Shown in pieces: positions 47,805 to 59,400 of a DNA stretch of 64,000 bases (position 1 is its first letter; each line of letters starts with the position of its first letter). The position numbers and the translations under genes were made by a program. Origin of the DNA: Capitulum mitella (lineage: Eukaryota; Arthropoda; Thecostraca; Pollicipedomorpha; Pollicipedidae); the NCBI GenBank assembly GCA_030062745.1, contig CP099842.1:27024307-27088306 (forward strand), read 5' to 3'. Under the pieces are notes generated by a model that saw only the letters and a list, made by a program, of their open reading frames with translations, was not told the DNA's origin and searched no databases.

Positions 47805-48000
47805 GTGAACTGGTCACCGGTGCCGGACCACGGCTGGGTGCCGACAGGGAGTCGACCAGTGCGGCCATCATTCGCGACTGGGAGGTCTCGGGTTCGATCC
47901 CAGCCGTCGCCAAACCTTGTGGGCACCGTCGTTGTGGCCGCTGCCAAAGATTGCGCCGTGCTGATTGATGCAGAGCGCCTCTCGTGATCCAACACGGAGC
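47805..48000 (+). mobile_element. tRNA-derived SINE-like sequence
   Basis: GGGAGGTCTCGGGTTCGATC followed by CCAGCCG is the anticodon-to-T-arm part of a tRNA head with a perfect B-box. Its complement translates as GWDRTRDLPV, the familiar spurious peptide of tRNA-SINEs. The A-box part is degenerate. Confidence 0.5.
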
Positions 48001-48389
48001 AGTGCGTCACGACGCCGCCATGAGGCGTCTCGTGACCGCCGGAGCTCCGCCGTGGATGGTCCGTTCATTGACGTTTATTGACGGGCGTCAATGCGAGAGA
48101 CTTGGACTGAATTCCGACGACCGCTGAGGGTGCTGATGTCCAGGGACGTGTTGCGACCAGTGCAATCGCGCCGAGTCTGTTACCGTAATCCGTAAAGGCC
48201 CAGCGGCAGGCAGCGGTACCCCGGCCCGTCCTGCGGGGCCAGTGGGAGCGTTCAGACCGGGGACATGAGGCGCGAGCCGCTGAGCCGGCCGGACGGCAGG
48301 CCCGGAGGCTGCTGGGCCGAGGGGCTAATTTTAGCCTCCGGGCAAGCATCACAGTACGGCCCGGCTCAGATACGAGCCGGCTGTATCAC

Positions 48390-48715
48390 TGGACCCGGCT
48401 ACAGGCCAGTCTGTCTCACCAGGGACACGACCGGGCTATAAACGAATCTGCCTCACCAGGGATACGACCGGGCTGCAGGCCAGTCTGTCTCACCAGGGAC
48501 ACGACCCGGGCTTAGGCCAGTGTCTCACTAGGGACACGACCGAGGTGCGGGTCAGTCTGTCTCACTAGGGACACGACCGAGCTGTAGGCCAGTTTGTCTC
48601 ACCAGGGAAACGACCGGGCTGCAGGCCAGTCTGGTTCACCAGGGACGCGACCCGGCTGTAGGTCAGTCTGGCTCACCAGGGACACTATCCGTCTATATGC
48701 CGGTCCGTCTCAAAT
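48390..48715 (+). repeat. 37-bp minisatellite, about 9 copies
   Basis: Unit CACCAGGGACACGACCGGGC followed by TGYAGGCCAGTCTGTCT; point changes and small deletions in most copies. Confidence 0.9.
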
Positions 48716-51700
48716 GAGAGTGCAGACGGCTACAGGCCAGTTGTCCATCAGGGATGCGTCGCTTCGCAGTCTCCCCGTCGATCCCCCTCGAGACGCCGTG
48801 ATCAGGTCGAGAGGAAGATACCGCGGGAGGTATCTTAAGTTAGCTCTTTCGTCCAATCAGTGAGCACATTACCATCCCTGCGATAAGATAAACGCCGGTA
48901 TGTAGGCGCCCGCTGCGCTATGTCGGCTGCTGCGTTCTGGGCAGCAGGCCGGCCTCGGTGACTTCTCTCTGGGAACGCGTCGATACTGCCGGCACTCCTG
49001 GCTTGGGATCGCGGGCCGTGGTCTTGTGCCGTATTTCCGGTAGAATGACGCAGTCGGATCCCGTTCTTTCCTTTTCCGTTTTTTGTTCCTTATTTTTTTG
49101 GCTATGCTGATATTTCCCGGCGAAGCGTGTTGTGTAGAACAGTTTTATGTTGCGAAGTTTTATGAATGCAAATTTCTGTGGTGAAACACCGTTGCGGCAT
49201 GCCACGTTTTTAGCTGTCTCACCGCCGCGAATACCTGCGTCGCCAATGAACTCTCACCACAAGAACGATTGTTCGTTTTGTTTCCATTGCTCAGCCTCAC
49301 ATTTGAAGGGTTGTAGCGGGCACATTTCAGCTGTGGGCCACACGTTTCCGTTCCGTGGCGTTACCTTCGCTGCGCCCGCCCACGAAGGAAGCAACATGTG
49401 TGCTCGTATCAGTCATGTGCGCTCGGAGTATCGTCGGTGGCTGGAGGCGCCATTGCCCTCTCGATGGCCGTGTCCGGGTGACCAGCTCGTTGATGGCCGC
49501 CGCGTGCCGTGCTGGCAGCTCGGGCGCCCCGCCGTGCGGGCCCGGTGCCGGCGGCCGCAGCGCCTCTGCCGGGCGTTGTCGGCCGGTCAGCTGGCGGCGG
49601 CCCCACGCAGTGCCGGGCCGGCGGCGCGGCTCGGGCGCCGGCCGGTCGCGGCCAAGGCCGCCGCAGCGCGCACGCAGCGCCGAGCTCATTGCTCAGACGA
49701 GCTCGTCCGCCGGGCGGCCGGGGAGGGGGTGGCGCGGACCGCCGCGTCGGCGTGTCCGGCGGCCGGGGCCGGCGCGGCCTGCGCGTCTGCGCCCGGCGTG
49801 TGAGCGGGCTCGCCGCCCGTGTGAGGCTGTGGGGCGGGCCGCTCGTGGTCAGGCGGGTCGTGGTGCGGCTGTGACCAGGCCGATCCGTGGTCGACCGCTG
49901 TCGTCCTGGCCGCCCGGACCGTGACGGATGGTCGGAAGTAAGTCAGGACGCCTCAGCCGATGGCTTTCGATTCCCGGCTGCTCAGCTCTTCCCGGTGGTT
50001 TTCCGTGACTTGGTCTGACTCCACGCGACGAGGCTGCTGACTTTCCACGTGCCGGAGCCGACTCTCCACCTGGCGGCGCTGACCGTCGGGCCGCCGTCCG
50101 ACACCTGTCGGCGCCGTCCCGGGCGGCCCGCCGTCGGCGGCGGTGGAATGGGCTCGGCTCTGCCCGGCGCGGTCGGCCGTCGACACTCGGCCTGCGGGCC
50201 GGATCTGCAGCAATAAATATTTCGCGCCGTCGGACGCTCGATCGATGCGGTCCGTTTGAATCCGGCCGGACGGCCGACGGAAAACAGGACGGACCGACGC
50301 TCGGGGGCCGCCGCGGCGGCGCTGTGGAGCCGGGGGCCATTGTCTCTCTAAACATGCCCCTGGTCTGGTGCGCATCTGTCTCTCCAGACTGGCTGCTGGT
50401 CTTGTCCGCGTCCGTCACTCCTGAGTACAGGCAGGTGTCTGATGTTTTCTTTCCGTGCTTCCAAAGTAACTGCTATCTACCAGTTCTGTAATTGTAGCGT
50501 ATTGCATGCCTTCGATGCGAAGCATCATTAAAACCACCGTTGCCATCTCAAGAACATTATCACAGCCGCCGCCGCAAGAACACTAAAGCTAACATCATTA
50601 CAGGGCCCACCATCGGTATCATCACATCGTAGCACTGGTCAAGAACACCAAACCTAACACGATTATAGCGTCATTATCGATAGCGTCGTATCGATGACAT
50701 CATCTCAACATCACCGCCATCTCCGTAACACCACCATTGGTAGCACCGCAGTTGGCTGGGACTCCGTCATGAGCATTATCACCTCCAGCTCTACGCGTAC
50801 ATCGCCACCACGCCAGCGTCGCCACCATCATCGTCTCATCAACGCCGACCTCCCGGACAGTCAGATCCGGTCGGTCCGATTTCTGACAGGGCGGCGCATC
50901 CGGGCGCTAAATGGCCCCGATGTCGATCCCTCTAAAACACCATCACGCCCAAGAATGGAGTCGAGCGCCTCTCATTTCCAGAAGCTAAAGCCCGCAGCTC
51001 AGAGCGGCGCGACAGCGTTACCACCAGCCGCTGGGAGCAATTACGACGTCTCGGAACGGCGGTGAACGGGGTGTGCCAGCGGTGACGGACGTGACGACGG
51101 TGACGGCTCGCCGGCCCGAGCTCAGCGTTCGGGGTAGCTTGGACTGTGACCGGGATGAAACGCATGCGTGTTCCATTGCGTTCCTGTCGATATGTCGGCA
51201 TCGAAAAGGACCTGACGTCGCGCGCCGCAGCTCATGCCCGACTGCTCATCCGACAGCTGCCGAAGCGCGCGGGGTGGGCGTTTCGGCAGCACCGCGGGCC
51301 GGCGCAGCCCGTCCGCCCGACAGCTTTGGCGAACGGCCGCCGTAAAAATCGCGGACCCGGCAAAAGTGCGCTGATGCATAAACCGGTCGTCGGTCCGCGC
51401 CGAGTGAAAGCGGCTCTTTTTCAGTCGGATCGCGCTCGCATTAACAGTTCCCGACTTTGAAACGTGGTCATGCATGAGCCCGGGCGCCGCGGCCGGGCGT
51501 GGCGTGACTGCACCGGATCATATCACGCTGGCGGCGTAAAGCCAGCCCGTCGCAATTCGTCGACTCGCTCCGAGCAACATTCCGCTCCAGCGATATGGAC
51601 CGGATGTTGATATTCAGCGAAAGGCTGCGTTCTGTAGGCGGCAGGCGGTTGTGAACGCGGCAAAAAGGCTGAAGACGAAGGCCATGTTCGCGCTTACGTA

Positions 51701-52313
51701 AGCCACCTTTTCTCCCGCGCCTGAGGGGTTTCAGTCGGCCTGTGAACTGCGCACCGGACGTCCGCTGTTGCAGTGCCCACAGGAGAGACGGCGGGCTATC
51801 GCCAGCGCGGGCACCGCGAGCCGGACAGCTGCGCCGTCCCTCGCTCTCCTCTGGCACCTCAGCTCGCGGAGACGGCGGCGCAGACACTGGGCCTGGTGGG
51901 GACAGCGGATATGAATGCGTCCGCGGTCCCTTCCCCGGTCCATGGATGTCAGAAGGGTTTCTTGTCACGGCTGACTGTCGAAGTGGTTGCGCTAGGTGGA
52001 AAATGGGTCGGGGAAGGCTAGCCCAGGGTGCAGTTGTAAATCCAGGGCATTTTTTCGCACACTTGAGTCGCCTCAAATGCCGGAACCTCTCCAGGGAGGC
52101 TGGAGCCCTCCCGGGTCCCTCTTTCCCCACAGTCCTTGCCCCAGTTCCCTTCACATATCGTCAAGCTGCAAGGAGTGTGGGACTTCTGAGACAAGGGGCC
52201 GCATCGGTGTGATTGATAGTGGTAGTCGAAGAAATGGTCTAAGTTGCTTTGTTTCTGGCGAACAGAAACATCCAGCCGTCCTTTTTCAAGGCACCGCGCT
52301 GCGCGATTCCTCG

Positions 52314-52335
52314 CTTATTTATTTATTTATTTATT
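52314..52335 (+). repeat. (TTTA)n microsatellite
   Basis: Five perfect TTTA units. Confidence 0.9.
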
Positions 52336-52829
52336 TGCGTTGTGTGATCATCCTCCAAATCATGACCGAAATCATGGAGGCTATTCTGGATCCCGAGTCA
52401 TAACACGTGAAGGATGCAGGATGCAAGAGACACACACGCGGTACATTCGCTCCACGTGCCAGGCTAACTTTGTCAAAGAATGTTGAAAGAGAGGGCTGCC
52501 ATGCACAATCTAACATCACCTAGGGTGATAAGATGTCGCAATAAGGTGCTGCTTCAGCTGGCGTCTGAACAGTTGAATAGACGTGTCAGCGACGTCTAGT
52601 GGCAGCGTGTTGAGCAACGAGGCGGCGTCGCGTATGAATTGCCCGTCTCCAGCCGTCGAACCACGGATGCGAGGCAGGGTGAGCAGTGGTCCTACCGGAA
52701 ATGTCTCACGTCATCCAGCCGTTCGCCGTTCAAACAAAGCGATGCAGCAGGTGCTCTGGTTCGGATGAAGTAATGGATTGTATGAAATAATGTCAGCGTC
52801 AGGTACTCAAGCATGCCTTGAGAAGGAAG

Positions 52830-53567
52830 CTAGCCTAGGTTCTCCCGCGCAGCCGAAATGTGCGCATAATTCTTTCTGTCGGATATCACACGTGCGAACT
52901 GAAACACAGCGGAACTGAAAATTTTCTGCACGGCAGCCATGGTTTTGAGCGAACCGTTTCTATAAAAAGTGGAGCAAGGCTGGACGTGAGAAAAACGGGG
53001 CAGAGACAGTGATATGAATGGTACCGGAAGGAAACCAGTAACGGAGGTGGGAGATACCGGTAAGAAGTCCGAAACATTTCTGTGACAAGAGATATGAGAG
53101 GCCCGAGAAAGAAAACGATCGAAAGTGATTTCATTCTTCACTGCTAGAAATGACACAGACGGCACATTCTGACACGTTCCCTGAGGGATAAGTCCGAATT
53201 TATAATAGCCGGGCAGATGACGGCTCGAAACGCCCCACCTTCGGATGGGGTCACCCTGTGGCGGAGAGATCTCTGAAGCCATATTGACTGTGAAGCCCTG
53301 GTCATCGATCTCGGCGCGCCGCGGAGGCGACTGTGACCTTGTTGAAACGTTCGAATGGCCACGTGGGCCGCCTTTTAAGGTGTTTGGCTGCCCATTGGTT
53401 TCAGAGCCGGACATGATCTGATGTTTACAGGACCTCGGGTAGCGGATCCACAGAATACTGTTGCCATATTGCGTTGCTAATGTTGTTTGTATGTTGACGC
53501 TTTTGAAAAAAGAAACATGCGAATGTGGCTTCTGTCGCAGTGACGTCGTAATATCGTTCCGTGACAT
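52830..53567 (-). CDS. Unassigned 245-codon ORF (uncertain)
   Basis: Starts at ATG 53567 (MSRNDITTSL) and stays open to 52830 in sequence of ordinary composition; the same frame continues upstream through the 27-bp minisatellite. No domain, signal peptide or membrane segment recognised. It may be chance, or a remnant of a repeat-borne gene. No transcript evidence. Confidence 0.2.
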   Translation of the reverse strand: MSRNDITTSLRQKPHSHVSFFKSVNIQTTLATQYGNSILWIRYPRSCKHQIMSGSETNGQPNTLKGGPRGHSNVSTRSQSPPRRAEIDDQGFTVNMASEISPPQGDPIRRWGVSSRHLPGYYKFGLIPQGTCQNVPSVSFLAVKNEITFDRFLSRASHISCHRNVSDFLPVSPTSVTGFLPVPFISLSLPRFSHVQPCSTFYRNGSLKTMAAVQKIFSSAVFQFARVISDRKNYAHISAARENLG

Positions 53568-53640
53568 CAGACTCGCGTTCCTCTGTCTTCCATGGTTGTT
53601 CTTCTCTGAATCAACATCAAACGGAGTGTATGTCCTTGTA

Positions 53641-53990
53641 ATGTCTCTGTCCGTCTCCGTCTCAGCAGTCTGCCAGGTCGTCTCCGTCTCGACAGCCTGC
53701 CGGATCGTCTCTGTCTCGGCGGTCTGCCGAGTCGTCTCGATCTCCGCAGTCTGCCGGGTCGTCTCTGTCTCGGCAGTCTGCCGGATCGTCTCTGTCTCGG
53801 CATTAAGCCGGGGTCGTCTCTGTCTCTGCAGTCTGCCGGGTCGTCTCTGGACAGTCTGCCTGGTCGTCTCTGCCCTGCAGTCTGCCGGGTTTTCTCCGTT
53901 TAGGTAGTATGCCGGATTGTCTTTGTCTCGGCAGTCTGCCGGGTTTGGGCAGTCTGCCGGGTCGTCTCCGTCCTGCACTCTGCCGGGTTT
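53641..53990. repeat. 27-bp minisatellite, about 12 copies
   Basis: Unit GTCTCTGTCTCGGCAGTCTG followed by CCGGGTC. Early copies are regular and later ones are shortened. Because 27 is divisible by 3 the minus strand reads a nine-residue repeat (TAETETTRQ-like). Confidence 0.9.
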
Positions 53991-54609
53991 TCCTCATCTC
54001 TCCGTCGTCTGCCGGGCCGTCTCGGGCGTGCCCGGCGACCTGCCGCCGCTCGTTACGGGCCGGATTGCCGGCGGCGTTTCTGGCCGGCCGCTCATTAAGA
54101 CGCCGGCGGCCGGGCGGCAGGCACGCCGCCGCTGCTCCCGGTGATGCATGGCGCCGCCGCGGACGTGCCGCCAGCCCGACGGTCGTCGAAATCGACGGTG
54201 CCGCCGTCTCGGTCCGTCAGGAGGCAGAGCGTCGAGGTCGGCCGACGGCGCGAGGGTGTCGCGTCGTCTGGCGGGGCGGTCCTTCGAGCACTTTCGTTGT
54301 GTTTGCGTGTCGTAAAGATGTTGAACGCTGTCTGGGTTCTGCGTTTTTGGCGCTTGCCCATGTTTACGTGTCTGGCGCTGCACCGGTTCGCTCAGCTGTT
54401 GATAACTATGTTCCGGTCGTGAATCCAGACTCCTTATTGAAACGGACCTTGACCCTGTCCCGCACTGTCTCTGGTCCTTGAGGAATCTGATTCTGGATCC
54501 TGATCCCCAGCGTCGATGCTGGTGCCGAATCTCGAGACAGATCTGGATCTGGACGCCTGGACAGCTCCAAATTCCTCTGGAGTCAGCCGTAACCCGATTT
54601 ACCGCACCC

Positions 54610-54905
54610 TTGCCTGCCCTGACGTGACCTGACCTGACCTGATCTGACTTGACCTGACGTGCCCTCCCCTGCCTTAACCTGAACTGAATTGACATAATGT
54701 GACTTGGTCTGACCTGGATCTGAGCTGACCTGACCCGACCCGACCTGACCCGACCCGACCTGACTGAACCTGACCCGAGCTGACCTGACCTCACACGACC
54801 AGACCTCACTTGCCTGCCCTGCCCTGCCCTGCCGTGCCCTACCCCGCCCTGCCCTTACCTGGCTTGACCCGGTCTACCCTGACCTGACATGACTTGACCT
54901 GACCG
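54610..54905. repeat. (CCTGA)n / (CCTGC)n pentanucleotide array
   Basis: About 290 bp of CCTGA, CCCGA and CCTGC units ending roughly 60 bp before the cyclase ATG. The opposite strand is a run of AGGTC, giving many AGGTCA half-sites. Confidence 0.9.
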
Positions 54906-54963
54906 TGACGTGGCCTGGTGCCGGCAGATGCCCAGCTAGCCTCGGCGGCGGCCCGGCTGCGCG

Positions 54964-56440
54964 ATGGCGGCGCCGGCGGCGGCCGACCGGCCCGCCGGCG
55001 ACGCGCTGGAGGCCGAGCCGGAGCCGTACCGGCCGGCCAAGCTCTCGGACCTGAGCGGCCTGGCGTGCGACGTCCGGAGCCGGGCTGGCAGCCGGCGCGC
55101 GCGGCCGCCCTGCCTGTTCGAGCGGGCCGCCGCCAGCTGGTGGGAGCCGCGCTTCGACTCGGACATCCTGGAGGGCCAGTACCGGGCGACCACGCTGCCC
55201 CGGATCCGGCGCCGGCTGCAGCTGGCGCTGGCCTTCTCGCTGCTCGCCGCGCTCATCTGGTGCGTGTACGTGGGCACGGCGCGCGAGCGGCTGCTGCTGG
55301 CGCTACTCTGCCTGCTGGCCGTGCTGCCGCTGCTGGCCGTGCTCGGCGTCAGCGAGTCGACGCACCTGGAGCGGCACCTGGTGGCGGCGGCGGCCGTCAC
55401 GGCGGTCGCGCTCTGCCTGCTGTCGCTGCTGCCGGCGGCGGCGCGGCTGCCGGCGCTGCCTGGCGGGCAGGCCGTCTCCGAGCTGCAGCTCTTCACGTGG
55501 GCCGTGCTGACCGTGACGTTGATGTACACCATGCTGCCGCTGCCGCTGTACGCCGCCGTGCTGGCGGCCGCCGCGTACTCGGTGGCGCTGGAGGCGCTGA
55601 CGGTGGCGGCGGACGAGGGCGGCGGCGGCGGCGGCGCCGCGCGGCTGGCGGTGCGCGCCGGCCTCCACCTGTGCCTGCACCTGATCGGCCTGCGCGCCCT
55701 GCTGCTGGCGCAGGTGCACATGCGCACCACATTCACCACGGTCGGCCAGACGCTGCTGACGCGCCGCCAGCTCGAGATGGAGAAGCAGCTCAAGGAGAAG
55801 ATGATCCACTCGGTGCTGCCGCCGTCGCTGGCCGACTGGGCGCAGGACGAGATGCAGGAGGGCGCGCCGTCGCCGGCCGGCGCCGAGCGCGACGCCGAGC
55901 GGCCGCCCGCCTCTTCCGACATCAGCTTCAGGCCGTTCAACATGCAACCCATGGACCAGGTCAGCATCCTGTTCGCCGACATCGTCGGCTTCACGCGCAT
56001 GTCGAGCAACAAGACCGCCGAGCAGCTGGTCGGCCTGCTGAACGACCTGTTCGCGCGCTTCGACGAGCTGTGCGCACACCACGGCTGCGAGAAGATCAGC
56101 ACGCTCGGCGACTGCTACTACTGCGTGTCCGGATGCCCGGAGCCGCGCGCCGACCACGCGCACTGCTGCGTCGAGATGGGCCTGGCCATGATCGCCGCCG
56201 TCAAGCAGTTCGACGCGGACACCGGCGAGGACGTGAACATGCGCGTGGGTGTGCACACGGGGCGCGTGCTCTGCGGCCTGGTCGGCACGCAGCGCTTCAA
56301 GTTCGACGTCTGGTCCAACGACGTGACGATGGCCAACAAGATGGAGTCGTCGGGCCGGCCGGGCGCCGTGCACATCTCGGAGCGCACGCTCCACTACCTG
56401 GGTGGCCAGTACCGCGTGACGCCCGGCGAGCAGGTGGCAG
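54964..56440 (+). CDS. Adcy9: Adenylyl cyclase coding exon 1: N-tail, TM1-TM6, C1a
   Basis: ATG at 54964 in context GCGCGATGG. Donor GTGAGG at 56441, phase 1. Nearly the entire first half of the enzyme is in one intronless 1.48-kb exon. Confidence 0.95.
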
Positions 56441-59400
56441 GTGAGGCCGCTCGCTGGCGCGGGCGAGAGCGCGCAGGCTGCGGTCGGGCGGTCGGAGCGT
56501 GCGAACGGTGGGCCAGACGGCCCTGGGTAAGCATGAGAGAGTTCGCGGTGATTTGTGGGACTTAAGGAGGTGACGGGGTGGCGGTCGGCTTTGATTACAG
56601 GCGAAGGCTCTCGCCGGTGGGAGTGTGGAGCTGTGAGGCGGAGTAGGTCAGCCGGTTTGGCAGCGGTCCCGACAAGCTGGTCCCGCCGGCGATGCATCGA
56701 CGATCGTGCCCGTCGACGGCCAGCGTTCGCGCTGCTGCGCGGAGCGCGGCGTGGTAAACGATGCTCACCGTTTCGTTGAAATTTTGTTGGTCGTCGTTCG
56801 TCTGACGATGGAACCTCCTCTCCTCCTCCCCACTTCAGTCCAGGAAACTGGCGGCTCCGCCCGTGGCCGCACCAATTTGAGCGTCGATCTGAGCTCGCTG
56901 GCGGCGGGCCTGGCGTGGAGCGGCCCTGCGTGCGGCCCGGCGGCCCGGCGCGGCCGGGGGTCGGCCCACTGTTTGCGCGGTCACGCCCGCGGCAGACGCG
57001 GCGCTCCGGACGGCCGTGGCGCGGCGAAAACGGCCGGCGGGCGGCGCGGGCCGGCGCCGCCCCGACCCGTCACGTGCTGCGCAGTGTGACGCCCCCTGCC
57101 GCTGTCCGCACTATCACGCTGTGTTTACGCTGCGTTCGCTGCGTATCCTGGGGAAAGAGTGTGGGGGGGGCTTTTTTTGGGGGGGGATTTCCTTTTTCGG
57201 GGGGGTTAAATTTGTCGACAGTCACCGTTTTGGTATTCTAAGAGGGATGTCTTTATGAGATGTGTACGAGACGCTTCATCGGCTGATTTGATTGGCTGAT
57301 TAGCACGGCCGTGTCTGACCACATCAGATGTTTACCGTTATCAGATCAGCAATGCCCCCAGCAGCTGTGGTCTGTTCTGATGGCACAGCCCTGCTGACGT
57401 GCTAAGAATCCCAACTCACCCGTAAACAGCTTTCGCGGTGTGTTGCGCAGCTTCGGCCGCGGTCCGGGGTCAGCGTTCCCCATTGTGAACCAATCCCGTC
57501 GCCGGCTTCGTCACGCCGTCGTGTTCTGCGCGCAGTCCTCGTCCACCTCACGCCGCTGTCTAACGTCGTCCTCATGTCGCCGGCCGCAGTCCTCAGGCCT
57601 CCGCCCGCTGCCCGTCGTCCTCGCGTGGCTGCCTGCCGTCCCCACGTCGCCGCCGGTATTCCTTCTCAGTTCGCGGCACGCCCCGTCCTCCCCACGCCGT
57701 CGCCCACCGTCTCCCTGTCGTCGCTCCTCGGAGCGCCGTTCGCCGCCGGCCTCACGCCGCCGCCGGCCGTCCGCAGACCTGCAGACGTACTTCATCGTCG
57801 GCCGGAAGAGCCTGGTGGCGCAGCGCTCCGAGCCGGGCTCGCCCAGCGGTCTGGGCGCCGGCCCGCTCGGCAAGAAGTCCTGCTCGCTGCCCAGCGTCAT
57901 GCAGCCGCCCGAGTCGGCCGTGCAGGTGAGCTCGCCGCGGCAGGCGCGGGTCGCCGCCTGGCGCCGGGTCGGCGGCGGGTTCACTGCGCGCCGTAGGGGA
58001 CGGCGGGCCGTTGTCGTGCGAATGTGGCTTAGCGACTCAGTTTGCGGTTTTAGTGGTGTTTTTACGGAGGGATCAGCTTCAAAACCAATGACAACTAATG
58101 TTCCTTGTGGAATCACAAACAGGGTAATGCATCGTTGCAGTGTTGTTTCGGCCTTCGAGCTTTTTCATCGGTCCGGTTGCAACGGTCAAGATGGACCGCG
58201 AGCTCGTCATAAATTGTTATCACTAACCAGGTGGTCATGTCCTGGGTTCTGCATCGTCAGCGAAAGATTTGGAGCGCATGTGGAGGCAGCCAGATGTCCT
58301 AGCGATACCCCGTTGTCCGACTCAACCGGCGATCCAAGGCTCCGGCTTTTCGTCGGAAAGGAAGAACAGTTGCTCGCTCAGTTGGCACTGAATGTTTATT
58401 CAAACTGTGGCATCGCCGGTGATGGAATGGGGACAGCCCCCCCCCCCCTCCATGCACTGGGCTTTGCAGTGTGCCGTTATGCCTGTGGGTGGCACTTGAA
58501 AAAGGGACGACCTAAAAAGGCTCTGTCCCGCTTAACTTTGGCGTTAGTGGCCGCCTGAGCCACCTTCTCATTGGTTGAAGTTTCTGGAAACCTCACTTGA
58601 ACTTGACTCACTGGTCGGCATTGCGTGAGATTTGACACGCACCTTTATTGTTATCTGAACTGACCAGTCTGGAAATGTGAAGATATGACGTTTGGGATGG
58701 AATTTGGTTTTCCAAGGTTCAACTTCGCCACGATCGAGCCCGCGTACCCAGCACGACCGGCCGCCATAGCCCACCTGTAGTATAGGGCACTGTGAGCCGA
58801 AGATCTGTTGGCACGATGCATATTTTTCTCCCATTTGCTGTGATTTCAGAACCATTAGATGAGCGTTGAAACCATAGGTGCTTGCGGTTACCTTCATCTC
58901 ACCGTTTGTATTGCACGTGCTTTCTTTCCAGACCTGTTGCATGAGACGTTGCACCTGCATATCGTTCGGTTACTGGTTTAATTAGTAACGGAGTGGTTTA
59001 TAACTGGTTATGGTTCAGCAAGTTTTGTGGTTTCAGTGATCATTTCTGACCGTCTGCCGGCCATCGCGCCGTTGCACGGCCGCGCCGAACGGTCGTGCAT
59101 CATTGGACATTTTCGGACATAATCACAACAAAACGAACGTGTCGATAATTCTTTGATGTCATACAACGTCAGATTGACTGGAAAACGTGTGCACAAAGTG
59201 TGGCACGCCGAACGCGATCCATTTTGCAAAGACAGCGAAAAACTGAAAGGTATGAAAAACTGGAATGCAGGAGTGGAACTTGTCCAAAATGCGCGTCCGG
59301 TGGTCGTACGCGGCTTTCGTGCGTGCTCCCGTCTGCCACCCCCATTACTGACGGGGTCGCGGTGCGGGGTCAGCACGTGCCCCCTTTGTCACCCCGACCT

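Larger units (their letters stand above)
39900..54600. other. GC-rich intergenic or 5' leader region of the cyclase gene
   Basis: No coding exon could be supported in 14.7 kb. CpG-dense stretches at about 41.6-42.1, 43.4-43.8, 47.1-47.8, 49.4-50.4 and 54.0-54.3 kb could hold promoters or non-coding first exons of the cyclase gene, whose start exon appears to follow an acceptor. Confidence 0.35.

Noticed and set aside
46988-48010. 340-codon minus-strand ORF
   Set aside because: Runs through a CpG-rich stretch and the complement of a tRNA-SINE head (GWDRTRDLP); typical artefact.
48390-48715. Possible CRISPR-like repeat array
   Set aside because: Units are directly tandem with no unique spacers, in a eukaryotic intron-bearing genome; it is a minisatellite.
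55303-56697. 464-codon minus-strand ORF (Arg/Gln/His/Val-rich)
   Set aside because: Antisense shadow of adenylyl cyclase exon 1.
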